From Bryoerythrophyllum caledonicum (lineage: Eukaryota; Streptophyta; Bryopsida; Pottiales; Pottiaceae): a DNA stretch of 64,000 nucleotides. The notes beneath the pieces are model-generated. The model made no database searches. It was not told the DNA's origin and was given only the letters and a program-made list of their open reading frames with translations. The stretch spans positions 5,659,519 to 5,723,518 of the forward strand of contig OZ020521.1 of the NCBI GenBank assembly GCA_963971425.1, written 5' to 3'. Each line of letters begins with the position of its first letter. Position 1 is the first letter of the stretch. Positions 40,233-50,980 of this stretch are shown piece by piece. Made by a program: the position numbers and the translations under genes.

Positions 40233-43040
40233 CTAACCAAACGCCCAACATCCACGCCGATGAGAGCAACCGTCCGGGAGCTTCAACTTCGTAATCAACT
40301 CTTCGGTGGCGAACACGGCTGGTGGTAATAGGAAAATGACGTTCCATCGTTCGACGGTCGTCATCCATAACGCCAGTTGTGCAAAGATTCTAGTGAATTG
40401 TTCATCTTCCCAATGACCGTTGCCATGCCGTCCACCGCCACGGCGACAATCAATAATCCACAGGTATGGCCGTGTCAACTCCACATACTCTGAACGAAAT
40501 AGTCCTCTTCTACACCAAATCAGAAGCGGATCCTGTGTGTCGTTCGGGCCTGGCCTCCGAACATGCAACTGCCACTCCCAATTGGCAGTGTTTGCCACTC
40601 CCTCACATACGGATGGTGCATTCTCGCCTTGCCCCTTTGCTGCAACAACCTGATAATGTACCTTGATGAAAGGAGGGACGAGGTCGCTTATGTCTTTCAG
40701 CTTCGACACCTTCTCTCGCTGCGGCGCACCCCATTTGGTTCTTGTTTTGCTATCCAATAGCTCGGCAAATTTGACAAGTTGTTCCTTGCCTCCTGGAAAA
40801 TACTTTCGTACAGATATACGAAAGAACTCTTCCATGGAATTCGGTGAAGATTCCTTGTTCTCTACCATCAACGAGCGAATGGTATTTATCACCGCTTCTC
40901 GTCTCATAATGCACTCACATACACCGGCAAGAATATGAGTCCTTGGATTTTGGTCTTTAATGCCGTTGAAGTAAAGTGTTTGACGAGGTCTACGTCCATC
41001 CTCGCCTACTGGCTTAGCTGTACAGGCCTTTGCAACCTCCAGATAGTACGAATCTGGAAGTCTCCCAAGCGGCATCAACCAATGCCCGGTCATCCGCTTC
41101 CGCCTCGGTCGAACATCCGCATTCGGATCCAAGTTCTTCATCAGTGCCAAAGCCTTCCACCTCTTCTCCTCATCCTTGTTGTAAAACATGAAGCCATTTT
41201 TGTAGTCCTTGCTGACTTGAAGGGCAGCTTCAAAGCACTCATTGTTGGGATTCCAAGCATGCTTGGTTAGGTCCTCCATGATCTTTGCCAGTGTGGACAT
41301 TGTAATCTTGTTGTCATCTCTGTGAGGCACTTTCCGCACGGCACTTGCTGCGCTCACTAGTGCGATAGCCCTGCGTTCATCGTCTGCCTGGACCGAGTTA
41401 TCAGGCCTGCCATACAGATCCCATATCTGTCGGAGCTTCACCAAATCCACATTCATGGTGGAAAGTTGTTTTCTTTGCCACTCCGCATTATTGACATGTA
41501 CTGACTTGTTAATGTAAAGTCGTCGATCATCGTACACAACAAAGGTAGCCTCCCGCTCCTCAAACGTCTTCTGATACTCAGACATAGGGATGTTACCGCT
41601 CATGCACTGCTCCTTTGCATACTTGCAAGCAGCTATGACGTGTTGCCCGTCCACAGGCTCCCAAATGATACGCTCTTGAAGCCAAGATAGTTGAGAGCCC
41701 GCAGTACCGTGTATAGAAGCACCCGCATGGCTTAAGAACATCCGTTCAAACTCTCGTGTTGCTCCAGTAACCGGGAAATCCACTCCCTCACGCTCAACCA
41801 TGCCAGTGTCGGTAGTGATATCGACGAGGTACTGGATTGGACGAAGTACCAATTTACTTACTCCGGTCATGTTCTGGGGATCTCGTAAGAAGTGATACAC
41901 TTCTGATTTCCTCTTCTCTGACAGTATCCGATGGTTTGTCTCCGGATTCACCACTTCGACGATGCGGTCAATGTGCGCCCTGAACACAATGTCGCCCCAT
42001 ATAGAACCTCTCGCAACTTCCTCTTTCGTAGGTACTGGAGCTTTCAAATGCCTAGAAGTTGGAACGGTTGCTGGAATGTCTGCCTCCTCCTCCGAATCTC
42101 CCAATGACTTATCAGAAAAGTTGTGCAAGTCGTCATCCATGGCCGACAAACTCACAGAGACACCCGCTGTAGATGTTGAGGATCTACGATGAGTTTCGGC
42201 TTGTCCAGCTATCGATTCACGGCCCCTGCCACGTGATGGCGATGCCCTGCCACGCAATGTCGAGGCCCTGCGATGCGATGTCTCTGAGCGGCCACGCGAT
42301 GTCTCTGAGCAGCCACGCGACATCTCTGAACGGCCACGCAATGTCTCCGAACGGCCACGCGACGGCCGTCCATCAGAATCTGGAGCTATGTTGCCTTCTT
42401 CACGTCGTGGCCGCTTAGATGGACGACCACTTGTTGGTGCACGAACACGCGATGGTGGCAGTTCAGTGGACGGCGGCCAATCCAACTGTATTGGCCTTGC
42501 TAACGCGCGATAAATGGGCTCGGTCTCCTCTGGATCCGCTGGTAGACTTACACGCTCAACACTTGCACGCTCTGGCTCCGTCCGCCGTAATGCCTCATAC
42601 ATGGTATGAGCACTCATAAATCTTCTAGCGCGTGCCTCATCCTCTTCAGATAACGCCAAACATGCCAACACATGCTCATGCCTAGCATTGCGCACCGCAA
42701 GATCCGTGCTGAGCCAAAACGTCTGTAACGAGGTTATGTTATTCACCCGCCTTGAATTTTGAAGGAAATCTGTAGGAACAGGTGCTAGAAGCAACTTCTT
42801 TGAAAGAGAAGTCTTTGATGCCGTTTGGCCAACCCTCGGTATGCAAACTACATAGACCATATCGTCCGGTCGAAGATTAATTGCTCGAAGTTCAGCGAAG
42901 GGCTTCCCCAATGCTGATGTGCGCATCCCTATTTGAAATGGATGTTCCATGAGCCACAGTACTGGCTTTGACGCCGCGTCTACTGCAATCCACCAACCAT
43001 ACTCCTCCCAGTGCCTTTCGATTGGAAGTGGTGGTGCCAT
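40233..43040 (-). CDS. Large uncharacterised protein, N-terminal part: ParB-like domain and start of a degenerate DNA-methyltransferase fold
   Basis: The frame opens at 43118, but ATG at 43038-43040 (ATGG context, MAPPLPIERHWEEYG) is the better start, since the preceding 26 codons look like intron or leader. In frame numbering, residues 225-302 are Arg/Ser-rich with 7-residue repeats SRGRSET and a likely nuclear signal (KRPRREE). Residues 421-575 resemble a ParB/sulfiredoxin-like domain: EPVDGQHVIAACKYA in place of the GHHR/GERR box, ATFVVYDD, then NNAEWQRKQLSTMNVDLVKL, like the NxQRxxLxPxExA step of ParB. Residues 885-895 (YLWIIDCRRGG) sit where a methyltransferase DPPY/DPPW box would fall, so catalysis is probably lost. 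TAG at 40235-40233 ends the frame, which continues in phase to 39033. Domain calls are inference; no family name is certain. Confidence 0.55.
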   Translation of the reverse strand: MAPPLPIERHWEEYGWWIAVDAASKPVLWLMEHPFQIGMRTSALGKPFAELRAINLRPDDMVYVVCIPRVGQTASKTSLSKKLLLAPVPTDFLQNSRRVNNITSLQTFWLSTDLAVRNARHEHVLACLALSEEDEARARRFMSAHTMYEALRRTEPERASVERVSLPADPEETEPIYRALARPIQLDWPPSTELPPSRVRAPTSGRPSKRPRREEGNIAPDSDGRPSRGRSETLRGRSEMSRGCSETSRGRSETSHRRASTLRGRASPSRGRGRESIAGQAETHRRSSTSTAGVSVSLSAMDDDLHNFSDKSLGDSEEEADIPATVPTSRHLKAPVPTKEEVARGSIWGDIVFRAHIDRIVEVVNPETNHRILSEKRKSEVYHFLRDPQNMTGVSKLVLRPIQYLVDITTDTGMVEREGVDFPVTGATREFERMFLSHAGASIHGTAGSQLSWLQERIIWEPVDGQHVIAACKYAKEQCMSGNIPMSEYQKTFEEREATFVVYDDRRLYINKSVHVNNAEWQRKQLSTMNVDLVKLRQIWDLYGRPDNSVQADDERRAIALVSAASAVRKVPHRDDNKITMSTLAKIMEDLTKHAWNPNNECFEAALQVSKDYKNGFMFYNKDEEKRWKALALMKNLDPNADVRPRRKRMTGHWLMPLGRLPDSYYLEVAKACTAKPVGEDGRRPRQTLYFNGIKDQNPRTHILAGVCECIMRREAVINTIRSLMVENKESSPNSMEEFFRISVRKYFPGGKEQLVKFAELLDSKTRTKWGAPQREKVSKLKDISDLVPPFIKVHYQVVAAKGQGENAPSVCEGVANTANWEWQLHVRRPGPNDTQDPLLIWCRRGLFRSEYVELTRPYLWIIDCRRGGGRHGNGHWEDEQFTRIFAQLALWMTTVERWNVIFLLPPAVFATEELITKLKLPDGCSHRRGCWAFG
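42205..42370. repeat. 21-bp coding minisatellite, about 6 units
   Basis: The plus-strand unit GGCCACGCGATGTCTCTGAGC occurs in about six variants. Read on the minus strand it encodes the 7-residue repeat SRGRSET. The period is a multiple of three, so unit number can change without breaking the frame. Confidence 0.85.
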
Positions 43041-43118
43041 GATGTCACATACAAGAAACCTGATCATAATCACAATACATATACAATTGTCAATACGGTG
43101 TATGTTCATATACATCAA

Positions 43119-44120
43119 TGCTTACACCTTCTAAGAAAAATACACAAGAGCATCATATTACAACTCAAATGTGGCTTCCTTGACTTGTAAAGATAAACCC
43201 CTAAATTTTATGACTCTACAAAATGTCAATTTTTAAAATCATTAGTCCCATTTTTTTTCTTTCCTACTATGTGAAAACACACCTAAAAAGTTCAAATCCG
43301 AAGTCGAAATTCCAAAAAAATTATTATTTGGGAAGTTATAAACTCACTGTTAAGTGAATCTGCGGAAATTACAGTTTCAACCATAAAAGATGAAAATCGT
43401 AGCACGGATGAAAACAGAGGATGACGAATCACAACTGATGGAAAATCACAGTGGATGAAAAGGGAAAAAATCAACGAATGAAATGCCAATAAAGGGATGA
43501 AAAACAGTGGATGAAAACTTGCGGATGAAATGCCAAAAAGTGGCTTCCGCTCTAAATCTGAAGTTAATATGTAATTAAAGAATTACGGACTTGGCTAATT
43601 TCAGCAAATGAACCACAAAAATATGCCCGGTTTTTTTTACAAATTTTTTACAGATTTTTTTGAATTTTATTCAAATTTTTCATATTTTCAAATTGGAATG
43701 GAAAGTAGGCTTCATAATCTTCATTTCTTTGTTTGGACTCAAAATCACAAAATATCATGTTAATGACCCAAATTCAGATTTAGAGCTGGAGCTAGAATCT
43801 ACGAAATCGGAAGAAATTCTGCAAATCTTCACTATGGTGATTTCAGCGACCTTTGAGGATTTTTAGAAAAAAGAGAAAAAATAAAAAAAATCCGAAAAAA
43901 ATTGGGATGATACCTCCTGATTCAATCTACAAGGGAAAAAAAATTCAAGTTATTTTGAATTGTTGAAAATTACTTATAGGCATTTCAGTTTCGTCCAAAT
44001 CTATGGAAAAAATACTCTTTTTTTTTCTTTTCTTTTTTTTCTTTTTTTTACCCTTACAGCGATACAAGGTTTGACCGGCTATACGATTGGATCAGGGTTT
44101 GACCGGATATATGACTAAAT
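43119..44120. other. No gene recognised; includes GGATGAAAA-type repeats
   Basis: 43385-43540 contains irregular repeats of GGATGAAAA with variable spacing. 43620-44060 is A/T-rich with long poly(T) tracts. The short frame at 43660-43866 shows no recognisable domain. The region may hold the promoter and leader of the large minus-strand gene. Confidence 0.45.
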
Positions 44121-44389
44121 AATGGGTATCAACGAACTCTGGAAGGGGTATCAACCAAGAGCAACGGCACGATTAAGAGCCCCCTGCGTACGCACGGGCC
44201 GTAAGAGAGTTGAGCCCGCTCAACATTGCCGACGCCAAACCCTAGCCCGCCCACACTGCCAACGCCGCTCCGAAATCCACTACGCCGCTCTGACCCTAGC
44301 TACTTTCAAACTACTGACTTCGACACGCACAACACATGGAGGAGAGAGAAGGAGAGAGATGAGGGTGAAGTGAGGAGAGAGGACCAGTA

Positions 44390-44700
44390 GATTAGTTAGA
44401 ACGTTTGCAAGTTGGTGATGTTGCTTGCGAGTTGGTGATGTAGCTTGTAGGTTTTTTGCACGTTGTTCACTCATCTACTCTCAGGTTGTTCACGCGGCTT
44501 GGAGCGTTACTCACTCACTCACTCACAGGTTGTTCACGCGTCTTGGAGCATTACTCACTCACTCACAGGTTGTACACTCGCACCTTGTTATCTAGGTGAA
44601 ACCCTAAAATACCCTAGGAGAAACCCTAAGACACCCTAGATGAAAACCTAAGACACACTAGTCGAAAGCTAAGGACACCCCTGCGTATGCACCCCCCTGA
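44390..44700. repeat. Local tandem repeats and telomere-like CCCTAA words
   Basis: GTTGGTGATGT(T/A)GCTTG is repeated at 44412 and 44433. CAGGTTGTTCACGCG plus CTTGGAGC(G/A)TTACTCACTC is repeated at 44482, 44525 and partly 44565. Then GAAACCCTAAAATACCCTAG and variants occur three times at 44596-44680. These words resemble the plant telomere repeat but are irregular and surrounded by unrelated sequence. Confidence 0.65.
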
Positions 44701-45289
44701 GGTGAGAAGTCCAGCCATGAAAATGGCGGCGCCGCCAAAATTAGGGTTTCAAAAATTAGGGTTTCCATATCGCCGACAAGGTTTAGATAATTAGGGTTTT
44801 CAAATGTAGTGTCTCATGTTTTTCAACTAAGTACTGACCCAACCTTAAACCCTAAACTGAAGTTCATAGGATAAAACGCAAACAAAATTAAAGTATAAGT
44901 AGTTTAGAATGGTTGTGCACCTGAGTAGTTTAGAAAGGACGTGCTACTTTCCGCTTTGAACCTGCAATCATATATAAACGAGTGAACAACATAATAGGAT
45001 GAAGTAGAAATCTTGACCATCTAAAAACATCTAAAAACATGATATGTGGAGCTCACCTTTGGATGATCGTAAAAAAGAGACTCACTATTATGAAATGGCT
45101 GCCTTATATGGATTTCTAAACTTTGTGGTTAACTACTCTACTTTTATACATATACCAAATATTACCTTCTTTTAAGAATATTACCTTGTGGTCAATCACT
45201 CTACTATTATACATATAAAGAATATTATTTTATGATCAAACAATCTACTTTTATACATATAAATATTACCGTCTTTTTCTTACCAAAAA
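44701..45289. other. No gene recognised
   Basis: AT-rich with small duplications (ATATTACCTT, ACTCTACT(A/T)TTATACATA near 45130-45260). No supported frame. Confidence 0.4.
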
Positions 45290-46480
45290 AAAATTGTTTA
45301 GTGTAAAAAGTACATTTTAACCCAAGTCGAACATTTTTAGACATTTTGAGGAAGGGGAAAAAAAACTTGTTTTCTACATAAAAACTAGAGATCTTCAAAG
45401 TCTTTGCTATTATTTTTTTTTACCACAATATGTGGTAAAAACCTTAGTATCAACCGTTTGGATTATCAAAGTATTCCATATTTGTGTTAAAAAAAAAGTT
45501 AAAACGTGAATTGGTCATTTTTCATTTGTTTTCAATTAGACATCAAAATTAGATGCTTTGCCACTTTTTATTTGTGGTAGTTTTGGGGTGTTTCTTGATG
45601 GAAAAAGGCTTGGAAATTTAGGGGTTTGTTCCTTGAGGATACATACGTTCATTGAAATTTTAATATGAAAATGTCCTTCATAACAACTTTTTGGAGGTAT
45701 TTAAATTATTGTATTTGGGTTGATGGTTTGAAAGTTAGTTCATACCTAATATTGGAACTTACAACTTTTGCTATTACTCTCTATTGCCATTAAGATTTTC
45801 CATACCCATAAAGGAAAAACAAGACTTTTAGAATGGACTAGAAAATAATAATTATATTTTGTGTGAATTTCTAATTGCATATAGATCTAAATCTGAGTCA
45901 AATGTTTTCAGGAAAATGATTGGAAAAAACCATACCTTCTATAGTAAAAAAAGCTTATAAATCTTCAAAGCATTCCCTTCTACTGTTTTTGATATCTATT
46001 AGTGAGAAATTTCTTCTTAACTGTTACAATTGTCATTCTAGAACATATTAACAATTTCAAAGTAATATATCACGATGTAGCAAATAATGAATCTGTATTC
46101 ATTGTACATTTTTCTTGTAATATGCTTTTATTTTCTACCTCTTAAACTTGGTTATAAGGAACTAACAAAACTATTAACATAACAATAGAATATTTAGACT
46201 TTCATTAGTGCAAAAATGAAATACAAAGTGAAGTCAAATTCGATTCTATACCTTTAAAGTAGGGATGAGAATGAATCTTTTCCTCAACTTCAAACCTTAT
46301 AATCTTTTAAGCTGTACGGCTAACATTTATGTCCTTTTGATAATTATATTGATTAATGGATCATTGTTGAGATGTAATAATTAGGACATCAAATAAATGT
46401 TGTTGACTTCTAATTTACACTTTGGAGTAGGATCAACAATTAGTACCTATATTTAATATAAAATTCTAAATGAATTTTAG
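45290..46480 (-). repeat. Diverged copy of the TTAA-bounded repeat family
   Basis: Blocks resembling AGTCGAACATTTTTAGACAT, CTAGAGATCTTCAAAG, ACCTTAGTATCAACCGTTTGG, TTGGTTATAAGGAACTAACA and CCTTATAATCTTTTAAGC occur in the order of the reversed family. A piece of about 400 bp (45550-45950) has no counterpart. It is more diverged than the other copies. The ends are not resolved. Confidence 0.45.
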
Positions 46481-46884
46481 GAGTTGATATACAAAGATTT
46501 TAGGTTGTTTTCATCATGTGTTATATAATGTCACTAATGTGTTTGTTATAGTGAGGTCGTAAAGATTTTGGAACAAAAAGAAGAGCATAAGTTTTGGCAA
46601 CGAAGACTGATTGGTGATATCGTCATATAGAGCGGCGTTGAACTCCGGTACCACGCCCTCTGATACTCACAATTAAAATCTAGGTGAGGAATATCTTCTT
46701 ATACCGATATGATGGCTTTTTGGATGTATCATATGTATCGTGCTTTACATTGGATCACTTGAAATTGCAATTTTGTTCAATTAGATGTGCTTGTGAATCT
46801 TATAAATGATCAATCATTATATGTGAGAGTATAAGTATATGTCTATTAGTGAGTACTCTATTGGATGAATGATGCTTTTGAATT

Positions 46885-46888
<4 letters not shown>

Positions 46889-46935
<47 letters not shown>
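46889..46935. repeat. (AT)n microsatellite
   Basis: An uninterrupted run of AT dinucleotides of about 46 bp lies 36 bp upstream of the first ATG of the following transposase-like gene. Confidence 0.95.
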
Positions 46936-46937
<2 letters not shown>

Positions 46938-46971
46938 CCACTATTGTGTCTATATTTGTCAAATAGTATCA

Positions 46972-48352
46972 ATGGAAAGCGGAACATCCCAGATTCCTTT
47001 AGAACCTCCAAACATTCACAGATCAAATATCCTTCCTAATAGTTCAGTGGGGGCTCGGTTGATACGAGCAGTACGGGCGCGCCAAATTCAAGAGAGATCG
47101 GTTGGAATAGGTGATTTTGAAGCGGGAAGGACTGTAGAATTGCTCTCCAAAATAGGCATTATCGTGGGTTTGGCAAAAAGAGAGTATGCCTTTAAAAGTG
47201 GAATGGTATTGCATGGACGTAGAATGTTTCCATCTGAGGTGGCAGTGCGTATAATTTGGGTTGACGATGCATCACATTGGACATGAGAAGTTGTAGAAGA
47301 ACGGCTTGGTTCATGTATGGACCTGATCATTCGTTGGAACCGGTCATTGCTTCGTGACTTGGCCACAACACCTAATTTTCCAAATGCCCATAGTGAAGAT
47401 AGATCTCATATTTCACCTATACGGACAATGGCCCTAGGATTTGATGTTCAAGGGCGATCTATCACCCCAGAATTGAATGAAAGATCTATGTGGAGTAGCC
47501 AAGCTTCAAACCCCGTTGATGAGAGTTCACCATTTTCTCAATGCACCCTCTCTAACATTTGAGATTTGCCCCATGTGGAGGGATTTGCTCACGTTAGAAC
47601 AACGCGCCGACCTTATTCTATGCAGAATAGAAGAAGGATAGTTTCAAGCGAGTCAAATGTGACAGGAGCTGCAGCAAGTAAGGTATCTTTGGCAAGCGTG
47701 GAAAGGGCAATAGCACAGGGAGGATGCAAGCAAAATTGTTTGAGGGACATTCCATCTAGGCATATTTTAGACATGCAATATAATGCTTGGGCACCAGAGT
47801 ATTCAATCCGAAGTACATGGACATTGGATAAGACAAATGTTGGTTTCTTTTCATACACGAACGGAAGGATTTCATCGGGATATATTTGAGACGAAGTTAG
47901 ATGGCAGGCTTGTTTGCAATGCTTGCTACGCTCTTAAGGTTGGTTATTCGCAACGGCGTTTTAAGGAGTTCAAGAAATATTGTTTAATATACGGTAGAGT
48001 GACAGCAATCCACGGTAACACACTATCGAATCCGATTAGAGAGAGTACTAGAATATGTGATGCAGAGGCTTACTTCAAATCATTTATGGAAGAAGTTGGA
48101 TGTCCTCAACCTCATCGTTCTATTTGCCGTAAGGATGACAACACAGTGGTGCCTCTTATTCTCCTTCCAATGAATACAATAAAATTTGACCTATTCAATT
48201 ACGTGAATGAAGAGGTGAAGAGAATATGCAATGGAGAAACCATTTCAATTAGCTTGTTCCATAGGATGGGGCGTTTCAGATATCCCCATGTCCAAGTTCC
48301 ACCATTCTCAAGGTTCTCAAAGTGTCATCATTGTTAGGAATATAAATGTGCT
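46972..48352 (+). pseudogene. DUF7869-type transposase-like protein, N-terminal part
   Basis: The first frame (46972-47880) is broken by two TGA codons (47284 and 47563). Past them it includes GCKQNCLRDIPSRHILDMQY, a Cys-containing step typical of this family's N-terminal region. A frame shift near 47880 leads to LDGRLVCNACYALKVGYSQR at 47897 onward. At 48335 a TAG interrupts SKCHHC-stop-EYKCAMEGTT, a probable zinc-binding SKCxxC motif just before the conserved core. All three stops are one C-to-T change from CGA or CAG. The next 604 codons are open. Together the gene would encode about 1,060 residues. The start at 46972 follows an AT microsatellite and could be preceded by another exon. Confidence 0.65.
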
Positions 48353-50167
48353 ATGGAGGGAACAACCAATGCCGATGCAAGGATTAGGATCAAAGAATTG
48401 TTTATGTTGCATCTACGCATCCAAATGGAGGAATGTAGGCATTATTGGATATTCAAGAGGTCGTGTTATATCCACCCTGAGTTGTACATGTGCATCATTG
48501 TGGATGGCATGGACCAAAATACAACCATGGTACCAAGAATGCGTCAAACCGTAAAGAACATTGAACACCGGTTTGTGAAGACCCATCTATGCGGGGCTCT
48601 AGTACGTGGAATCGGTTTGTATTGCGACGTATGGTTTGGAGCTCACCACAAACATGACAGCAACCAGGTCGTGAGCACATTGTTGTATGTGATTGGAGAC
48701 GTGTTGCGGAGGAAGGGATTTTTGCCACCAACATTGCGCAACCAAGCAGATAATTGCACCCGTGAGAATAAAAACATCTATATGTTTGCTCTATGCGCAT
48801 CCTTGGTGGGATTGGGATTTTTTCAAGAGATGGAACTCTCTTTCGTTATAGTAGGCCATGCACATGAAGATATTGATCAACGTTTTAGTTGTATATCAAG
48901 TACTTTGAAGCGATCGGACGTGGAATCCTTAAAAGAAATGCTTAACCTTATAGAACGGGGAACGTCTTCTACGGAGGCATTTATCACCGCACGGCTGTTA
49001 GAGAATGTGTGGGATTGCAAACAGTTCATAACACCCCACCTACAAACATGTCTGGATTCATTGGTTGGCATAACATTTCCACACCACATACGATTCTATA
49101 TAGATGATAGAAATGGGACCCACAAGGTTCGAGTGCAACACAAACATTACTACAATGATGCTTGGGGACCAGAGATAGGGACAAAGACTTTGAGGTCGCT
49201 GCCAAGTAGAGATGAGCAACCAGCGTTCGCAAATGTGTTTGCAGCGGACGAACGGGAGCTAAAAGCGTTGGATGACTTCTTTGCCTATAAACAGAGGTGC
49301 ATTGAAAGATTGCAACATGTGAAAATGAACCGTGATGCTAAAGTGGAGGCCGAGAAATTGAAACTATATTTAGCCAAATTTTCACACAAAGACCGTAGCA
49401 ACGAGCATCATTCTTTACCATTTTGGCCTTCAGGTGTATCCAATACGGCATCTGCGGAACGTGTTTCATTGGATGAAGTCAACGGCCCAGGCGACGAAAA
49501 TCGCGAAGTAACCGTTGTGGACCAAATTGTCGCTATAGATCCAAATGCAGACTCTCGAGGATATTTTGGTCCGCGTAAAGGAAGACCATCAAATCAAGCA
49601 GTGCGTAGGGCCCAACGAACGGAACGCAACCATGTTCAAGAACGAATCGAACAAGGAGCAGAGGATGAAGTTAATCACGACCCGTTTCCACCATTCAATC
49701 CACAATCAGATATTAATTGTGGACAATTTATAGCCATAAGTGTTGATAGAGCTGAGGTTGAAGGTGGTATACCATTCTATGTAGGGAAGGTGATTGAAGA
49801 TGGGAAAAATCAAAGAAGTCATAAGATGAAGGTTTGTTGGTATTGGCCCATCATGCAAAGAGAAAATGTTGACAGAACAGGGTCCACCGCACAACAATAT
49901 GCAAATTGCATGGATGCATTCTGGGAGCCCACGTATGAGAGCCATAGTTGGGTAGAGAAAGAGGCATGCATCTTTTCGTGGATAGACGAACCTGAAAGGA
50001 CAGTGGCTGGCGCTTTCCGGAGGAGAAAGAGAAATATACTCGGATCGCAAGTTGAAAGCAAGATTCGGATTTTTCAGTCAGCTAAGGCTCACATACTAGA
50101 ATATATTGCAATGCAAACCGAAGCAATTGACGATGGACGGTTGCAAGTAGCCTTGAATGATATGTAG
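48353..50167 (+). CDS. DUF7869-type transposase-like core with C-terminal reader-like module
   Basis: This 604-residue open frame holds the conserved core. CIIVDGMDQNTTMVP (Asp 51 and 54), HDSNQVVSTLLYVIGDVLRR, QADNCTRENKNIYMFALCA (Asp 133) and FVIVGHAHEDIDQRFSCIS (His 169-Asp 175) give spaced acidic motifs consistent with an RNase H-like DDE/D nuclease. Similar DADNC...GHxHEDID proteins are abundant, apparently mobile, in several plants and animals under the label DUF7869; that assignment is from memory of motifs. The C-terminal part (about residues 458-545: FIAISVDRAEVEGGIPFYVG, KVCWYWPIMQ, CMDAFWEP) looks like a small chromatin- or peptide-reader barrel of the BAH/Tudor kind. The frame itself is intact, but the N-terminal half of the gene is not, so the element is probably dead. 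I did not find its terminal repeats. Confidence 0.72.
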   Translation: MEGTTNADARIRIKELFMLHLRIQMEECRHYWIFKRSCYIHPELYMCIIVDGMDQNTTMVPRMRQTVKNIEHRFVKTHLCGALVRGIGLYCDVWFGAHHKHDSNQVVSTLLYVIGDVLRRKGFLPPTLRNQADNCTRENKNIYMFALCASLVGLGFFQEMELSFVIVGHAHEDIDQRFSCISSTLKRSDVESLKEMLNLIERGTSSTEAFITARLLENVWDCKQFITPHLQTCLDSLVGITFPHHIRFYIDDRNGTHKVRVQHKHYYNDAWGPEIGTKTLRSLPSRDEQPAFANVFAADERELKALDDFFAYKQRCIERLQHVKMNRDAKVEAEKLKLYLAKFSHKDRSNEHHSLPFWPSGVSNTASAERVSLDEVNGPGDENREVTVVDQIVAIDPNADSRGYFGPRKGRPSNQAVRRAQRTERNHVQERIEQGAEDEVNHDPFPPFNPQSDINCGQFIAISVDRAEVEGGIPFYVGKVIEDGKNQRSHKMKVCWYWPIMQRENVDRTGSTAQQYANCMDAFWEPTYESHSWVEKEACIFSWIDEPERTVAGAFRRRKRNILGSQVESKIRIFQSAKAHILEYIAMQTEAIDDGRLQVALNDM

Positions 50168-50980
50168 TAAAGGAGGATACTAAAATGAGTGTATGGTGTA
50201 TGGTGATTGGCATGTAGGGTATATGCAAGAGTAGTCTACCACAAAGGCTATACAAGGGGTTTGGTAACAATTGACCAATAAATCCGAAAGGTTTTTCCCA
50301 TTGTTTGATTACATCACCAAGTACAAGAATATATGCAATATGTTGATTTTCTTCTTCTTATGTATCATGTTCCATGTGTAATATATTCAAATCAATTGCC
50401 ATTCATTGCGCAGTGTTTTAGTTTACATAATTGCGTATTCTGTATAGTTACTTGACAAGCTTCTTTCCAAAAACATACTACTGAGTATGAAACAAATATT
50501 TATCAAATTCTAACCAAGTTCCATATCAAATTTGTCAAAAATGCCAAAAAAAACTTATTGAATTAACATTTTTGGTTATATTGAAAATTGTTCTTATGTT
50601 TTTTGTTTTTTTTTAATCCCTAAAACCATGTGTTAGTCTAATTAATAAGAGGGAAGGTTCAAATGAACACTAAGTAACAAAAAGAGACTATGCTTGCTTT
50701 GAGCTTTGCATATTATACTTCACTTATCCGGTAGGCATCCAATCTTCTTTCTCCAAAACTTTGTGAAGTCAACCATTACCGGTTCGGCATTCTACTAGTC
50801 CACATTTTTCATTGCCGTTGGCTTGCTCTTGCTCTTGCTCTTGCTCCAGATCCTAGTCCATATCCAAGTCATGGTCTTAGTCTCGATCTCGGGCTTAGTC
50901 TTGATACTGGTCCATCTCCACTTTCAATCCATCCCCCCGTCATTTAAGCTAGCTCCATGCTTGTCTCTGGAGATAAAAAC
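50168..50980. other. No gene recognised; flank of the copia insertion
   Basis: AT-rich sequence with a short (TTGCTC)n run at 50822-50846. It ends with AAAAC (50976-50980), the left target duplication of the copia element. The last 250 bases may be part of the minus-strand gypsy element seen on the other side. Confidence 0.5.

Noticed and set aside
10451-40235. A nuclear genetic code with TAG read as glutamine
   Set aside because: Recurrent TAG at Gln positions suggested it, but TGA at Arg positions is as frequent, frameshifts accompany them, and intact frames here still use TAG as terminator. Deamination explains both.
42173-42418. Plus-strand frame rich in HAMS repeats
   Set aside because: Antisense of the 21-bp minisatellite in the ParB-like gene.
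44590-44690. Interstitial telomere block
   Set aside because: CCCTAA words are irregular, spaced and few; no run of the plant heptamer is present.
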